A stretch of DNA of 64,000 nucleotides, taken from the NCBI GenBank assembly GCA_006538405.1, contig BJKQ01000035.1:1-64000 (forward strand), in the 5' to 3' direction. Origin of the DNA: Hansfordia pulvinata. Taxonomy: Eukaryota; Ascomycota; Sordariomycetes; Xylariales. The notes beneath the pieces were generated by a model. That model was not told where the DNA came from and ran no database searches. It saw only the letters and a program-made list of their open reading frames with translations. Below, one piece after another: positions 52,360 through 62,099 of the stretch. Each line of letters opens with the position of its first letter. The first letter of the stretch is position 1. A program made the translations under genes and the position numbers.

Positions 52360-52713
52360 ATGACTTCGGTGACCCTCCTTAAACCTGTCCCGCCTCTTGT
52401 CGGCACGGCTTCGAGCCTCTTCGTGCCGCGCAGCGGTCTCGTTGCCGTGTGGAACCTCGCTCGAGCCCATGTCCTCGTAACCCCCGAAAACCCCACGCTG
52501 ACCTCTCTCTTTCCGTCCAGCATTGCAGCTTCTCTTCAACCTGATGGACCCGTCGACCTACAACTTTGCGGTCTCGTCATCTCTCTCGATCATGGCCCGC
52601 GTGTCACCCGACTCAATACTGCTTTAAAGTGCGGCGCTTCAAACCGAGCCCATACATGGAGCCCTGACATAAGCCTGCCTCCCACGCGCCATCATCTAAT
52701 TGTTTTCCTCTAA
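52360..52713 (+). CDS. Small hypothetical protein, weak candidate
   Basis: The frame is open from 52225, but the residues before Met 46 are Ser-rich and look like a leader. Starting at ATG 52360 gives 117 residues beginning MTSVTLLKPVPPLVGTASSL, preceded by a CT-rich tract typical of fungal promoters. The protein reads naturally in its first 90 residues (FVPRSGLVAVWNLARAHVLV) but matches nothing I know. It is convergent with the membrane-protein gene at 52.9-54.3 kb. Confidence 0.3.
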   Translation: MTSVTLLKPVPPLVGTASSLFVPRSGLVAVWNLARAHVLVTPENPTLTSLFPSSIAASLQPDGPVDLQLCGLVISLDHGPRVTRLNTALKCGASNRAHTWSPDISLPPTRHHLIVFL

Positions 52714-52917
52714 GCCTAGGCTTCGTGTCTTGATCATCCCCTTGACAATTCGCGAAGCTTTGGATAGCGGTGGGTACAGCTCTGGTCATCGACTCATACG
52801 GCCTACGAGTTCGATTTCGCAGTCACTCACGCCAGAAAACCCCACTCGGCCCCAATGCCTCAATAATTTCCAGCTGGACATATCGAACGTACACACAGAC
52901 CTCGATCCTTCTGGGCA

Positions 52918-54294
52918 CTACTCCCGCTTCTTGCGCAGTCTCTGCTTTACCGCCGCCACGTCCCTGTCAAAGCCCCTCAATTGTTCCTTAAAGACCGGCA
53001 CCACTGTCTCCGATCCCAATCCTGCAATGAATTCTCTCAGATCATAATCGTCACAAAACAACCAGAGAGAGCTGAGGCCTGCCTTGGCTTTCCCCAACCT
53101 GCCTTCCAGCTCCTCTGCTCCCCGGCTTGCTGGACAGTATCCTAGTCTCTGAAGCCGTAGATACTCCGTTGCATCCAGACCGTCTACCGACTGGCACAGT
53201 GTTTCTGCCTTGCGATTCACTGCGGCCTGTAGCTCTTTCAAACCTTCTACAGAGGCTTCCAGCTTTTCGACAAAGGCCCACTGCTTCTGGCTCTCTTGCG
53301 CCCAGGCTGGCAGCCACGAGCACAGATGGCCTGGGAATAAGATGTCCTGCATGCGTAAAGTACTCGCCAAGCTGTACATACCGCCGCAGCTTATCGGTGA
53401 CGAAACCGCCGCACTGACCCGGTCCACCTCAGCTCTCTGTTGTTCGAGGCCCGTGTAGTACGCGGATAAGTCGGTTTGGATAGCGCCCACGTCGTCACTC
53501 ATGGTCCGAATCAGGCGTCTCACCGACAGGAGAAGCGAGAGGGCCTCAGGGATCTGCTTGTCGAACTGGGCTATCACACGTGACGGTTCCTGCCAAGAGT
53601 CGGTGGACTGAGTGTTTGGGTTGCCTGGCCCGTTTGCTGGTTGCTGTCTACTTCGCAGCATCCGTACAGCGGCGTCAGCCCGTTCCCCGACGTCGAGAAG
53701 GCGATCATGAGCCACGGCTAGGCTGTCTGAAGCCTCCGGCTGCCCACGGCTCTGTCTTACCACCGCATCTCGCGATCTGACCCAGTCGCGCGGCATGGCG
53801 ACAATCCCAGCCAACAGGAAGGAGCCGAGTGTCGCAGCCAGGACGACCCAGCAGCAGAGACGTCTACATGACATTCGCGGCCACCGAGGGCCAACCTGAT
53901 CCTCACTTGGTCGCTTGTCCTGTTCCTCACTCCACCTCTTGCCGGCCGAGTTGTCATAAAGATTGATGTTGACTATTTGTGAAGTGGATGTCTTGTTTGG
54001 GGAGTCTAGTGGCTCGAATCGACGGCGAGGTTCCTCGGGCGCCTTGAATATATTCTGTGTGCACACAGGAGGCAGACCTTGTGGTGTGTCTGGGATCCCT
54101 GCCGGTACCGGCGGCACTATGCGTCGTATCAGAGCCCCATTGGCCCCGTCCAGAGTCGTCGCCGGTTGTTGTTGGTGAGAGCGCCCCGTGGTGGTGCTCT
54201 CGGGTTGGGCCTGGCTCTCGGTTTCCATGTCGTGGTCACGACGTCGCGCGTGAAACTGACCGCCAGGACGGAAGCCGAAACGTGAGGGGGGCAT
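52918..54294 (-). CDS. Single-pass membrane protein with long helical C-terminal domain, unknown family
   Basis: The frame is open from 54444, but ATG 54294 (MPPSRFGFRPGG) is preferred. It has a good initiation context (CGCCATG), and the upstream 50 codons are Leu/Ser/Arg-rich leader-like sequence. The 458-residue product has a Gln/Pro/Thr-rich N-terminal region with low complexity, then Cys/Arg-rich residues and one hydrophobic segment, CCWVVLAATLGSFLLAGIV (about residues 147-165 from the chosen start). About 290 residues of mostly helical, Leu/Ala/Glu-rich sequence follow and end in KQRLRKKRE. The helical part has the composition of coiled coils (EVDRVSAAV, FVEKLEASVEGLKELQ) and several Cys. 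No enzyme motif is visible. The topology suggests a membrane-anchored protein with a short and a long soluble side. It is divergent from the zinc-knuckle gene at 55.45 kb. Confidence 0.6.
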   Translation of the reverse strand: MPPSRFGFRPGGQFHARRRDHDMETESQAQPESTTTGRSHQQQPATTLDGANGALIRRIVPPVPAGIPDTPQGLPPVCTQNIFKAPEEPRRRFEPLDSPNKTSTSQIVNINLYDNSAGKRWSEEQDKRPSEDQVGPRWPRMSCRRLCCWVVLAATLGSFLLAGIVAMPRDWVRSRDAVVRQSRGQPEASDSLAVAHDRLLDVGERADAAVRMLRSRQQPANGPGNPNTQSTDSWQEPSRVIAQFDKQIPEALSLLLSVRRLIRTMSDDVGAIQTDLSAYYTGLEQQRAEVDRVSAAVSSPISCGGMYSLASTLRMQDILFPGHLCSWLPAWAQESQKQWAFVEKLEASVEGLKELQAAVNRKAETLCQSVDGLDATEYLRLQRLGYCPASRGAEELEGRLGKAKAGLSSLWLFCDDYDLREFIAGLGSETVVPVFKEQLRGFDRDVAAVKQRLRKKRE

Positions 54295-55451
54295 GGCGGG
54301 CACGCGCCATTCGAAAGGAAGACGGGTCGAGAGGAGACACACGAGGAGACTGAAGGCAGAATGTCGGCGCAAGACAGACACGGTGAAAGCAGAGGGGAGA
54401 CGAGACAAGACAAGGGGAAAAGGAGGGCCACAGTTCATGCTCACTGTCTACGTACTTGTGACCCGGACCGCCTTGCTCTACCTACCTCGTAAGATAGTTG
54501 AATAGTGCTGCCATTGGCGCCTCGGCTGGCTGCCTACTCTATGATGCGATCGGGCACGCCGCGGAGCTGTCCACGGCCGTTTCCAGGGACAACCGCGCGT
54601 TCTACCTAGCCACGGCCTCCCTTTGTCAGCCTTTGGAACGACGGGTCCAGTGATCGTCTCGCCGTCTCCACGAAAGGTCCAGCGTCAAGCACCGTTTCTG
54701 CATCTTGGGGCCAGGCAGTTTTCCACACCGCCGGGCACGCACGACAAGAGCCCAGCAAGATTCCCCAGGGCAGCCGATCTAAGGGGGCTCCATGCCCGTG
54801 GCTCAAGGGACTTCCCAAAGCCGGCCGCGGCGAGTGATCTCTTTCAGCAGGGTGTGAAGCGGTTAGGATACCGGCAAACAAGGCATGTCAGGCATACCAA
54901 ACCGGCTTGCTGTTCCGTCCCGTGACGAGTATCGTGTATTTGCAGATCTGCAACCAGCGATTCGAAACCAGTGCTCTGTTCACGTCGGTCTATGCGCATC
55001 TCCTCCCCGGGCGGATACCAGCCAGGCTTCATCGTCCGTTGGTTCTCCTTTCGGCTGGGCCGGGCGATGAACGGGTCGCAGCCCAGGGCAAACGGGGACC
55101 CGTTGATTTGGGCCGTCCCTTTCCCCCAGCTTCCAGGGATTCTCCCGTCTTTCTCGGAACGCTGCACGCCCGGGCTGTGACAGGTTCAGCCCGTGTCCAG
55201 TCTTGGTGGCCCATACGCCACGGCCCGGGTTTGGCATGCGAGCAGAACGCCAGCAAGTGACTACCTACAAACGAAGAAGACAGCAAGTCGCGGCACCCTT
55301 GTTCTCCCCTTCCTATTCGACTGACTTGAACGCCAGCCCAGGTTTCGTACTAAGCTCATCATCTGACGAACGTGCTTATCAACTGCGACTTGTCATCCTT
55401 CACTTCTGACTTATCTCATCACCACACGCCACTCGTGGCTTCAGATCAGCC
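54295..55451. promoter_or_regulatory. Divergent intergenic region
   Basis: About 1.15 kb separates the starts of two divergently oriented genes and presumably holds both promoters. Open frames on both strands (for example 54907-55260 + and 54844-55167 -) overlap each other and lack domains. A CT-rich stretch directly precedes the + strand gene. No specific factor-binding site is identified. Confidence 0.4.
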
Positions 55452-56440
55452 ATGGCTAACCTGTCTCCTCACGGCCAGGGCTCCTTGTCCAACGCCGCAG
55501 CCGCTTTCTTCTCCCCAGCCAGCAGCCCTCAGCAGCCGGTCAACGTCCAAGACTACTCGTATTACCGGCCTGCCCCTCAGTACGGACCGCAGCACAACAA
55601 CCATCTGATCCAGATTGCCCCGTTCTACCCATTCCCGTACATCCAGCAGTACGGCCCACCTCCCCCATCTGCCGAACCTCCCCCGGAGCAGGACGCAATT
55701 CGCACGCCCGACAAGACGCCCCGCAGATCCAGTCTGGCGGCTCGACTTCCCCTCGTAACCTGCGGGCACGAGCCAACCCCAGGCGCAATACTGTCGGTGC
55801 CAGAAGCCACCAGGCGACTCGTCATGCCCCCGCCAGCTCAGTCTTACCTGAGACCAACACCACTCGAAGCGGCCCTGCTGAACGTGTACAGCAGACAAGC
55901 CGCCAGGAACCACCCCACGCGGGGGCCAACTCTCAAGCCAACAAGCGCCGACAGCCACAGCCCTGCTCCGCCGTCTCCGAGCGCGAACGCCGAGCCCGAC
56001 AGCGGCAGCGCAAGTCAGAAGAGAAACGCCTCCGTCTGGCAGCGAGCCGGGCCCTTAACGAGGATCCACCCTCGGTCTGCGAATACTGTCATGGATCGCA
56101 CTGGCACCAGGATTGTCCTTTGATGGTTGGCACAGATGATCAGGTTGCGTTTGCGGGGGCCGACCAAGGAGATGCCGATCAGGATGAGCCAGTGGAGGAT
56201 AGCGAGGTTTTCGCGGTCCTGAGAGGCTTCCAGGGCTTCTTCACGCAGTCGACACCGACCAAGCAAGACCTCCTTGAGCGACAGCAGGGCTTGATTGAGG
56301 GCTTGTTTACCGGCGGGGAGCCAGAAGAACACAGGTACTTGATCGAGCTGTGGAATCAGCATGTTACCCTGGCCGCCCAGATCCGTCACTCTTGTCAAGA
56401 TCGCCGGTTCTGGCACTATCTGTACATTGAGTGTTGCTAA
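55452..56440 (+). CDS. Proline/glutamine-rich protein with C-terminal CCHC zinc knuckle
   Basis: ATG 55452 has a strong context (GCCATGG). Exon 1 encodes a Pro/Tyr/Gln-rich, disordered N-terminus (SPQQPVNVQDYSYYRPAPQY, QQYGPPPPSAEPPPEQ). The downstream coding sequence is in another frame. An intron 55755-55891 (donor GTAACC, branch-like CTGAAC, acceptor TACAG, 137 bp) joins them in phase, giving about 283 residues, but other joins are possible. Exon 2 has a highly basic, Arg/Glu-rich helix (SERERRARQRQRKSEEKRL), then CEYCHGSHWHQDC at 56078-56116, a C-X2-C-X3-H-X4-C knuckle one residue short of the canonical form. An acidic linker and a helical C-terminus ending HYLYIECC complete it. CCHC knuckles usually bind single-stranded nucleic acid. 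The layout recalls a Gag-like or RNA-binding protein, but I find no pol nearby and cannot name the family. If the 0-to-2 frame change is not an intron, the gene is frameshifted. Confidence 0.55.
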
Positions 56441-56849
56441 GAGGACAAAGCACGACACCTCAGCAGGTAGCCTGCTACCTACGTATGTAAGGAAATCCGA
56501 GAAGACGGTCGACAGCCATTGTGGTCAGCCCCGAGCTGCCTAATCAATCATCAGCTTATGTGACAGATCCCATAGCTCTTCGTTGGCGGCCAGGACGTGG
56601 ACGACAAAGGGCTTCCGCACGAATACTCTCTGTATATCTCCAAGCGCTCTTCTCTCGTGAAACTCGTTCCTCTCTTCCTGGGTTCGGCTCTACGCCCCTC
56701 TTGCCTCTCCCCATTCCCTATTTGCTCCATGTCCGGGTTCGCCATCTACAGCATGCGTACGACTTCCTCCAAAGCTCTGCTGTTCCCACTTCTTGTTGCG
56801 ATCCGTGTCTGAAGGTAGCTGTACAGCATCAAATCTTGGCCGAGAACCT
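56441..56849. other. Intergenic, nothing recognised
   Basis: Short overlapping frames on both strands (for example 56521-56934 +, 56551-56745 -) contain no domain. Confidence 0.4.
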
Positions 56850-57617
56850 TCAGGCACGCATCCCAACAGGTCTGGGGGCACCAAGCTTGCCGCCACGCTG
56901 CGGGGAGGCCTCGTTCGCGGCTGGAATGGCCTGACATGAGGCGATGGGGACACGGCGAAAGCTCAGCCAACAGGCTCCCCGCGTGTACGGTCCCCATTCT
57001 ACCAGGCACTGAGTCGCGGGCTTCACCCTCTGCCATCCCCACGTGTACGGTCCCCAATCTACCAGGCACCGAGTCGTGGGCTTCAGCTTCCGTCTTCCCC
57101 GCGTGTACGGTCCCCAATCCACCAGGGGCCGGGTCGCGGGCCTCCTTTTCTGGCGTCCTCCACGTGTGCGGTTCCCGTCATAGGGCACTGAGTCGCGGAC
57201 ATGACGCCATTCAATGGCCCAGTTTGTGCGTTCACCGAGTCTGAAGCGGTGCACTTGCCAATGGAACCTGAGTACATCTATGGTGCTCAAGCGAGACGGC
57301 GAGTGAGCTCTGCATTCGGGTTCTGGCAGGTCCCAGCCGTTAGCTGCGTAGACCAGACTCCATTGGCGTGGGAGAAACTCTTTCTTGAACGTCTTTATCT
57401 TGGAACGGATACCTGCATAGTAAGCGCCCGGAAGCAAACGGGGGAGAGCGAGCGACTGCAGCATGCCTGGGAGGTGATTCTCGAGGGGGCGGATGTCTCC
57501 GAGCCACAAATCAAAGGAAAAGTGAGTCTGCGGCCAACTGTAGTAGCTCTGTTCACCACGTCGGCTTCCAGAGGGTTTCTCCAAGCTGTACACGAATTCT
57601 CTTTTCTCTTGGCTCAT
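56850..57617 (-). CDS. Hypothetical protein with 20-residue tandem repeats, weak candidate
   Basis: A 255-codon frame is uninterrupted. The N-terminal ~145 residues look protein-like (TFKKEFLPRQWSLVYAANGW, RLSTIDVLRFHWQVHRFRL). The C-terminal part is a tandem repeat with a 20-residue period containing LVDWGPYTRG, encoded by the 60-bp minisatellite at 56981-57200. I recognise no family. An opposing + strand frame, 57201-57632 (143 codons, with LAWEKLFLERLYLGTD), overlaps the N-terminal half and reads about as naturally, so the coding strand is not certain and neither may be real. Confidence 0.33.
   Translation of the reverse strand: MSQEKREFVYSLEKPSGSRRGEQSYYSWPQTHFSFDLWLGDIRPLENHLPGMLQSLALPRLLPGAYYAGIRSKIKTFKKEFLPRQWSLVYAANGWDLPEPECRAHSPSRLSTIDVLRFHWQVHRFRLGERTNWAIEWRHVRDSVPYDGNRTRGGRQKRRPATRPLVDWGPYTRGRRKLKPTTRCLVDWGPYTWGWQRVKPATQCLVEWGPYTRGACWLSFRRVPIASCQAIPAANEASPQRGGKLGAPRPVGMRA
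56981..57200. repeat. 60-bp minisatellite, ~3.7 copies
   Basis: GTGTACGGTCCCCA recurs at 56983, 57043 and 57103, with a diverged copy near 57164. Each is followed by a block ending GAGTCGCGGGCTTC. The period is 60-61 bp, a multiple of three in most units, so frames on both strands remain open across the array. Confidence 0.88.
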
Positions 57618-59073
57618 GGTCTCGGGAATTGACGACTGATAGCTAAAGATCCCGAGGACTCATGGCTCCCGATGGGCCGTAGCAGCGACGGGCTGATGCT
57701 GTACCTAGAATCCCCTTTTGGACCGTCAAGCCGGCATTGAACGCTACTTTAAAAGGTTGCTCACGACCAAGAGTAATCCTAAGGCTCACAAATGGTCTCG
57801 GTGAACTACGCCGAGTCCTGCATGCTGGGTCTCTTGCGGCGCAGTTTAGGGAGAGCTGGACCTTGCAGGCTTAGTGATGCAGTCCCATGGTAAGTAATCA
57901 TTTGAAGGAGCCAGAAAACAGCCTCGCGCAGTCAGCAGGCTCACTGTCACTATGATGGCGTCGTTTCAAGATCACAACACTGCCGCCAGGTTTGTTAACG
58001 AGGCGCTTTCGGCCGGAACAGGATACGCAAAGCTTGGAGCTACAAGGACCGAGGCGACGGGGAAGATGACGGCGACGAGGACAACACCGCTTGCAAGCCC
58101 GGTATTCTGATCAACGGTGGCGTAGCGAGGGGCTGCCCCTCTTGTGCGAACCTCGTGCTAAGAGTCATAAGACAGCTCAATCTCGAGCAAACGGTCCCAC
58201 GATTGATTCAAGAGATGGTGGTGTGCCTTGGAAGTGGAAGGTGACCTAGAAGAGGAAATGCCACGTACCTATGGAAAGCTGGCGAAGCAAGTATGACATC
58301 GTTGAACTACCCATATGCTGAGAGGGAAGGCTAGGCCCAAGCCCAGGACCATTTAGCCCATAGCCCAAAGGAATGACTGAGGTGACATCGCATTACTGAT
58401 GTCCTGGTCGCGAGACTACATGACAGATATGCGAGCGTCCATGAGAGTATCCATCCAGGTTGCCGGGTGCTCGGGGGCGGAAGCGCCTGGGAAAGCACCT
58501 ACTTGCCTACCTGGAGGCCAATGGCCTTTCTTTTTCAGCAGCGGTCATCATCGCACTTTCAGCCATCTATCTCTTTATGTCCTGACTGATTATTCTGGGC
58601 TCTCAAGCGGGCACGATGTACTGCCACGACGTCCGGTACGGGCATGCGACAGCCGCGGAAGGCCACCACTGTGAGGGCCCGATTGTAATACATAGCCGCC
58701 CTTCTTGAAGTCGGCGAGGTCTTGCTTGTCGACGACGGCCGGCGCCGGTGGCACAGGGGCTCGGCTCGTCCCCGACCTCGTCCCCGTCAGCGGGAGCCTG
58801 GTGGCTCTCCTTGTCGGCAATGCTCATGGTGCGCGCGTGATGTTCACGAACTGAACAGCCCAGAATAATTAATCGGGACATGGGGAGTGCCCCTCGCCTC
58901 GCAAAAACGCCCCTTTAGACAGAGCGTGACCCCTGGCAGTGGCGGAAGACGGCCTGGTTGTGTCATCGTATCCACATATAAGATCCAAGCAGTCATTACC
59001 AAGTAGTCATTAATCAACAATATTTCGTTCGGCACCACCTAGGAGACGCCGAAGTAGTGCTACGTCTGCCCAC
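57618..59073. other. Intergenic, nothing recognised
   Basis: About 1.45 kb without a frame above ~92 codons. The frames at 58399-58674 (+) and 58603-58881 (-) are mutual shadows and lack domains. Confidence 0.45.
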
Positions 59074-59370
59074 ATGGTCTTCTACCTCGTGCTGGGCTGT
59101 GTGCTGTGTCTTAGTTCCCCCACTGCTTATTGCCCGTCGATCATGGCCGCCAAGCGGGCCACGCCGTGTCAGGCTTGTTGGACATTCACTTGCAGAGGGG
59201 GAGGGGCTATACTTCCAAGGGGCAGGGGCTCTTGCGAGCCTTCTCTGGGCAGCTATAAGCTACGGGGTGAAGTGTTTAACTGTTCGAATCTATCGAAAAG
59301 GGGAAAGCGAGCCCGAGAAGAAACAGCAAGCCACCTCATACACGCTAAAGCCAGGGTAATACGAGAGTAA
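59074..59370 (+). CDS. Small putative secreted cysteine-containing protein, weak candidate
   Basis: This 98-codon frame starts MVFYLVLGCVLCLSSPTAYC, which resembles a signal peptide: a short hydrophobic core followed by small residues. The remainder has five further Cys (spacing roughly C-X2-C-X4-C, then two more), Gly-rich stretches and a KRGKR dibasic site near the C-terminus. The start context CCCACATGG is acceptable. Small secreted Cys-containing proteins near repeats are a common class of fungal effector candidates, but nothing here identifies a function. An overlapping frame (59057-59359) on the same strand shows this could be chance. Confidence 0.3.
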   Translation: MVFYLVLGCVLCLSSPTAYCPSIMAAKRATPCQACWTFTCRGGGAILPRGRGSCEPSLGSYKLRGEVFNCSNLSKRGKRAREETASHLIHAKARVIRE

Positions 59371-59417
59371 TACAAGACAGGAAGCCGTAAAGGTAGAAAG
59401 GGGAACTCAAGCATACA

Positions 59418-60932
59418 TTAGCAGGCATGGGACTGAGCTGTACCTGCACGCTCGTAGACGCCCTTCCTCATCCTCTGTCTTACAGAGCTCATATCGCGCT
59501 GAAGGCCGATCTCTTTGACGTGGGCCTCCAGCTTTTCGCTCGCGCGCTTCAAGAAGTTCCAGAGATCTCCAGGCGCAGGGAACTGGTATGTGGCCAGCAG
59601 CTGACACTCGTCGCTGCAACGGTGCTTCCCCGGAGAGCCCAGGCCTCGAGTAGCATTGATAGGAGCTTTATTGCGAGGCAGAGGCCACATCCGGCCGTTG
59701 CGGTTCGCGTCCAGCCGCGCGGAAGCGGCCGCGCGCCTCTCCTCGAGGGACGCCACCCACTTGTCCCAAGATTTGGCATCGTTGATGATGGCTTGCAAGT
59801 AGGACATCTGCCGCCGGGTGCTCGTGATGATGCGGGCCATCTCATTCACGTGGCGACAGCTCTGGGCGTGAGCCCACCACGAGGCAAGGCGACCGCCGCC
59901 CAGAGCCGCGATCCAGGAAGCAGAGGCAAGCAGACTGCTTCGCTGCTCAGCCAGGTCCTCCTCTTTCTGCACCTCCACAGCCAAGTACAAAGAGACAGCA
60001 GGCAGGAGTTGGTCGTTGAGCACGCCGAGGATCTCCTCCCAGGCGACGACGGAGCGACGCAAGACGTGGCGATAGAGCGGGTCGAGATCGCCACGCAGCT
60101 CCGGCTCGATGTCTGTCTGCCAGGGGAACAGCTTCCTGGGTTCGAATAAACACTGGAGCAACACGTCACTGAGGACTCGCTCTGGCCGGCTGGCGGCCGC
60201 AGCGCCCGCTGTGTCGTCGGCGGTTAAATCGCCATCGGTGCGAAAGTCGCCCCGGCTGTTGCGCGCCACGAGGCTGAACTGTGCTTTGCCGAGGCGGCGG
60301 AGGATTTCAAACAGCGGCCCACGGCCCAGGGAGGCCAGGTCGTGCTGGTACCGGCGGCCGGTCCAGGAGTGTTGATGGAAGCTGATGCTCTTGCAGCTGT
60401 CGTCGACCCAGCGGCGCGCGAACTCGAGGTGCTCAACGCTGCCGGGTCGGGTTCCAGCGAGCAGCTGTTCTGCTCGTCGCAGCTGGTACTGGAGAGGGGA
60501 GCAGATGCCGCCCTGCACTAACAGCAGAATATCGCGGAAGAGGTCGCCGTCCTTCAGCTCCGACTCCCACAGGGGCGCTGCGAGTTGGGGTTCCTGGTAG
60601 CCGCTGCTGATGGTGGACTGGATGAGCTCTGGCTCGGCTCTCCAGATGTCCAGGTGGTGGATGGTGGCGGTGTAAGTGGCAGCATAGCCGTTGATGAGGT
60701 CTTCGAGCTCTGCGGCGATATCAATGCGCGTGAAGCTGGGACACCCTCTGCAACTGGCATTGCCGTACGAGGCGCCGATTGAGTCGCCTCCGCCGACGTC
60801 TTCGTGCCTACCAGGCCACCAGCATGGAGTGAGGAAAGAAGACTTGCTGCCCGAAAGCCAACAGTAGGGAACGCTGACCAAGCGCAGAACGACGGCCAGG
60901 CGCCCGACGAACCTCAGCGCGGCGAACAGCAT
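59418..60932 (-). CDS. Large helical protein with N-terminal hydrophobic segment, unknown family
   Basis: A 504-codon uninterrupted frame, the longest unbroken one in the right half after the Ulp1-like gene. It begins MLFAALRFVGRLAVVLRLVS, a basic/hydrophobic N-terminus that could be a signal anchor. A helical body follows, with an Ala/Asp-rich loop near 235-250 and a second moderately hydrophobic segment (SSLLASASWIAALGGGRLAS, about 332-351). Helices (SWDKWVASLEERRAAASARL, ~388-407) then run to the end. The C-terminal helix has DMSSVRQRMRKG, similar in character to DVAAVKQRLRKK at the end of the membrane protein at 52.9 kb. No enzyme motif is seen. The composition argues for a real, probably membrane-associated structural or adaptor protein. 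Shadow frames occur on the + strand because the DNA is GC-rich. Confidence 0.55.
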   Translation of the reverse strand: MLFAALRFVGRLAVVLRLVSVPYCWLSGSKSSFLTPCWWPGRHEDVGGGDSIGASYGNASCRGCPSFTRIDIAAELEDLINGYAATYTATIHHLDIWRAEPELIQSTISSGYQEPQLAAPLWESELKDGDLFRDILLLVQGGICSPLQYQLRRAEQLLAGTRPGSVEHLEFARRWVDDSCKSISFHQHSWTGRRYQHDLASLGRGPLFEILRRLGKAQFSLVARNSRGDFRTDGDLTADDTAGAAAASRPERVLSDVLLQCLFEPRKLFPWQTDIEPELRGDLDPLYRHVLRRSVVAWEEILGVLNDQLLPAVSLYLAVEVQKEEDLAEQRSSLLASASWIAALGGGRLASWWAHAQSCRHVNEMARIITSTRRQMSYLQAIINDAKSWDKWVASLEERRAAASARLDANRNGRMWPLPRNKAPINATRGLGSPGKHRCSDECQLLATYQFPAPGDLWNFLKRASEKLEAHVKEIGLQRDMSSVRQRMRKGVYERAGTAQSHAC

Positions 60933-62099
60933 ATCAGCTCTGGCCTTGTTGGAAGCGGGTTAGAAAGGCAGAACAAGGCAGAGAGAGGAGGCACTTTGGT
61001 ACCTGGAACGGGTGGCGTCCGCGGTGGCTGTTGCGTTGCGTTGCGCTGGACAGTGGACGGCAGCAAGTGAGTAAGGAACAAGCCACGACAGATGACTGAC
61101 TGATCCCCGGGGAGAGGTGGCTGGTGGACTGGCCGACGGGCTGCTTGTCCATTTGAAATACTATTGACTGTTGATCGCAGCCCTCGGAAGACTCGCGCGC
61201 CAGAATAACCGACTGCGCGAACAAACAACTGCGCGAACAAACAACTGCGCGAACAACCAACTGCGCGAACAACCAACTGTCCGAACAGTCGGCTCTGTAC
61301 AGCCCAGTCACCTCCCTCGAGCACAAGGCGGCGACGAACGATCCCAGACCCGTCGAGGTCGTGAAAGCCGACCGGGTTGAATGGATGGACAAGGCTGCGA
61401 AAGAGATCAACCAGCAAGGGAGGCGGAGAGAGACGAAGAACAGGAAAGCAAGGCGTTGTTCGATGGTGAACAGGCTCCCTTACCAGTCCTGAACTGGGAG
61501 GACGCCACAGACCCAAACCAAGTGCACACCCACTTCCAAGGCAAGGCAAGGCGTGCGGGCGGGCGGCAATGAAATCGAGGACAAACGCCGCGACGACAAG
61601 ACCATGCACCGTGCCGACCGAGCGAGTACCTACACCCAGGGCGGCCGTCCGGTCCCTCCCTTCTGTGTTAGGTAGGCTGGAAGCAGCAAACAAAGAGCGA
61701 GCGAGCGAGCTGGTCGGCCAGCCGGTCTTTCTCTCCTCTCTCTTTCTTTCTTTCTTCCCCCCGTCGTTCTTAAGGTAGGTACTTTCAATCCCGCGCGCGG
61801 TCGCAGACGAGGCCAAATGGCCGTTCGTTGTGTGGTAGCAGTCGTCGCCGATTACTTCCACCGCTCTCCTAGGTACGCGACGCGACGCAACGCGCAGCTC
61901 TGCACGACAGAAACTTCCTCCCATCTCGGGAAACGGCGCAAAAATCGACTGCTGCACCGCCCAGTCTTTGCCAAGCACGAGGGTACGCCGCCATCCGCAT
62001 ACGACACAGTCGGCCGCGATCACTGACAAACGAATAGACGGGCGTCATTCCTAGGGCAAGAGACCAAGACCGACCGATCCATCCGGCCTTTCGCCAGGG
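60933..62099. other. Upstream/intergenic region with short repeats
   Basis: A 371-codon - strand frame (60914-62029) covers this region, but its composition (Arg/Ser/Leu/Pro-rich and driven by the 16-bp repeats) looks like chance openness, so I do not call it. Purine-rich AAGAAAGAAAGAGAG-type and GAGCGAGCGAGC tracts occur near 61690-61760. Confidence 0.4.
61211..61290. repeat. 16-bp tandem repeat, 5 copies
   Basis: The unit AACTGCGCGAACAAAC, or its variant ending AACC, is repeated five times, the last copy diverged (AACTGTCCGAACAGTC). The array lies about 280 bp upstream of the start of the 504-residue protein gene, that is in its presumed promoter. Confidence 0.88.

Noticed and set aside
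60914..62029. 371-codon - strand frame
   Set aside because: Arg/Ser/Leu/Pro-rich, partly made of the 16-bp tandem repeat, overlapping the start of a better gene and lacking any domain. Most likely chance openness in GC-rich promoter DNA.
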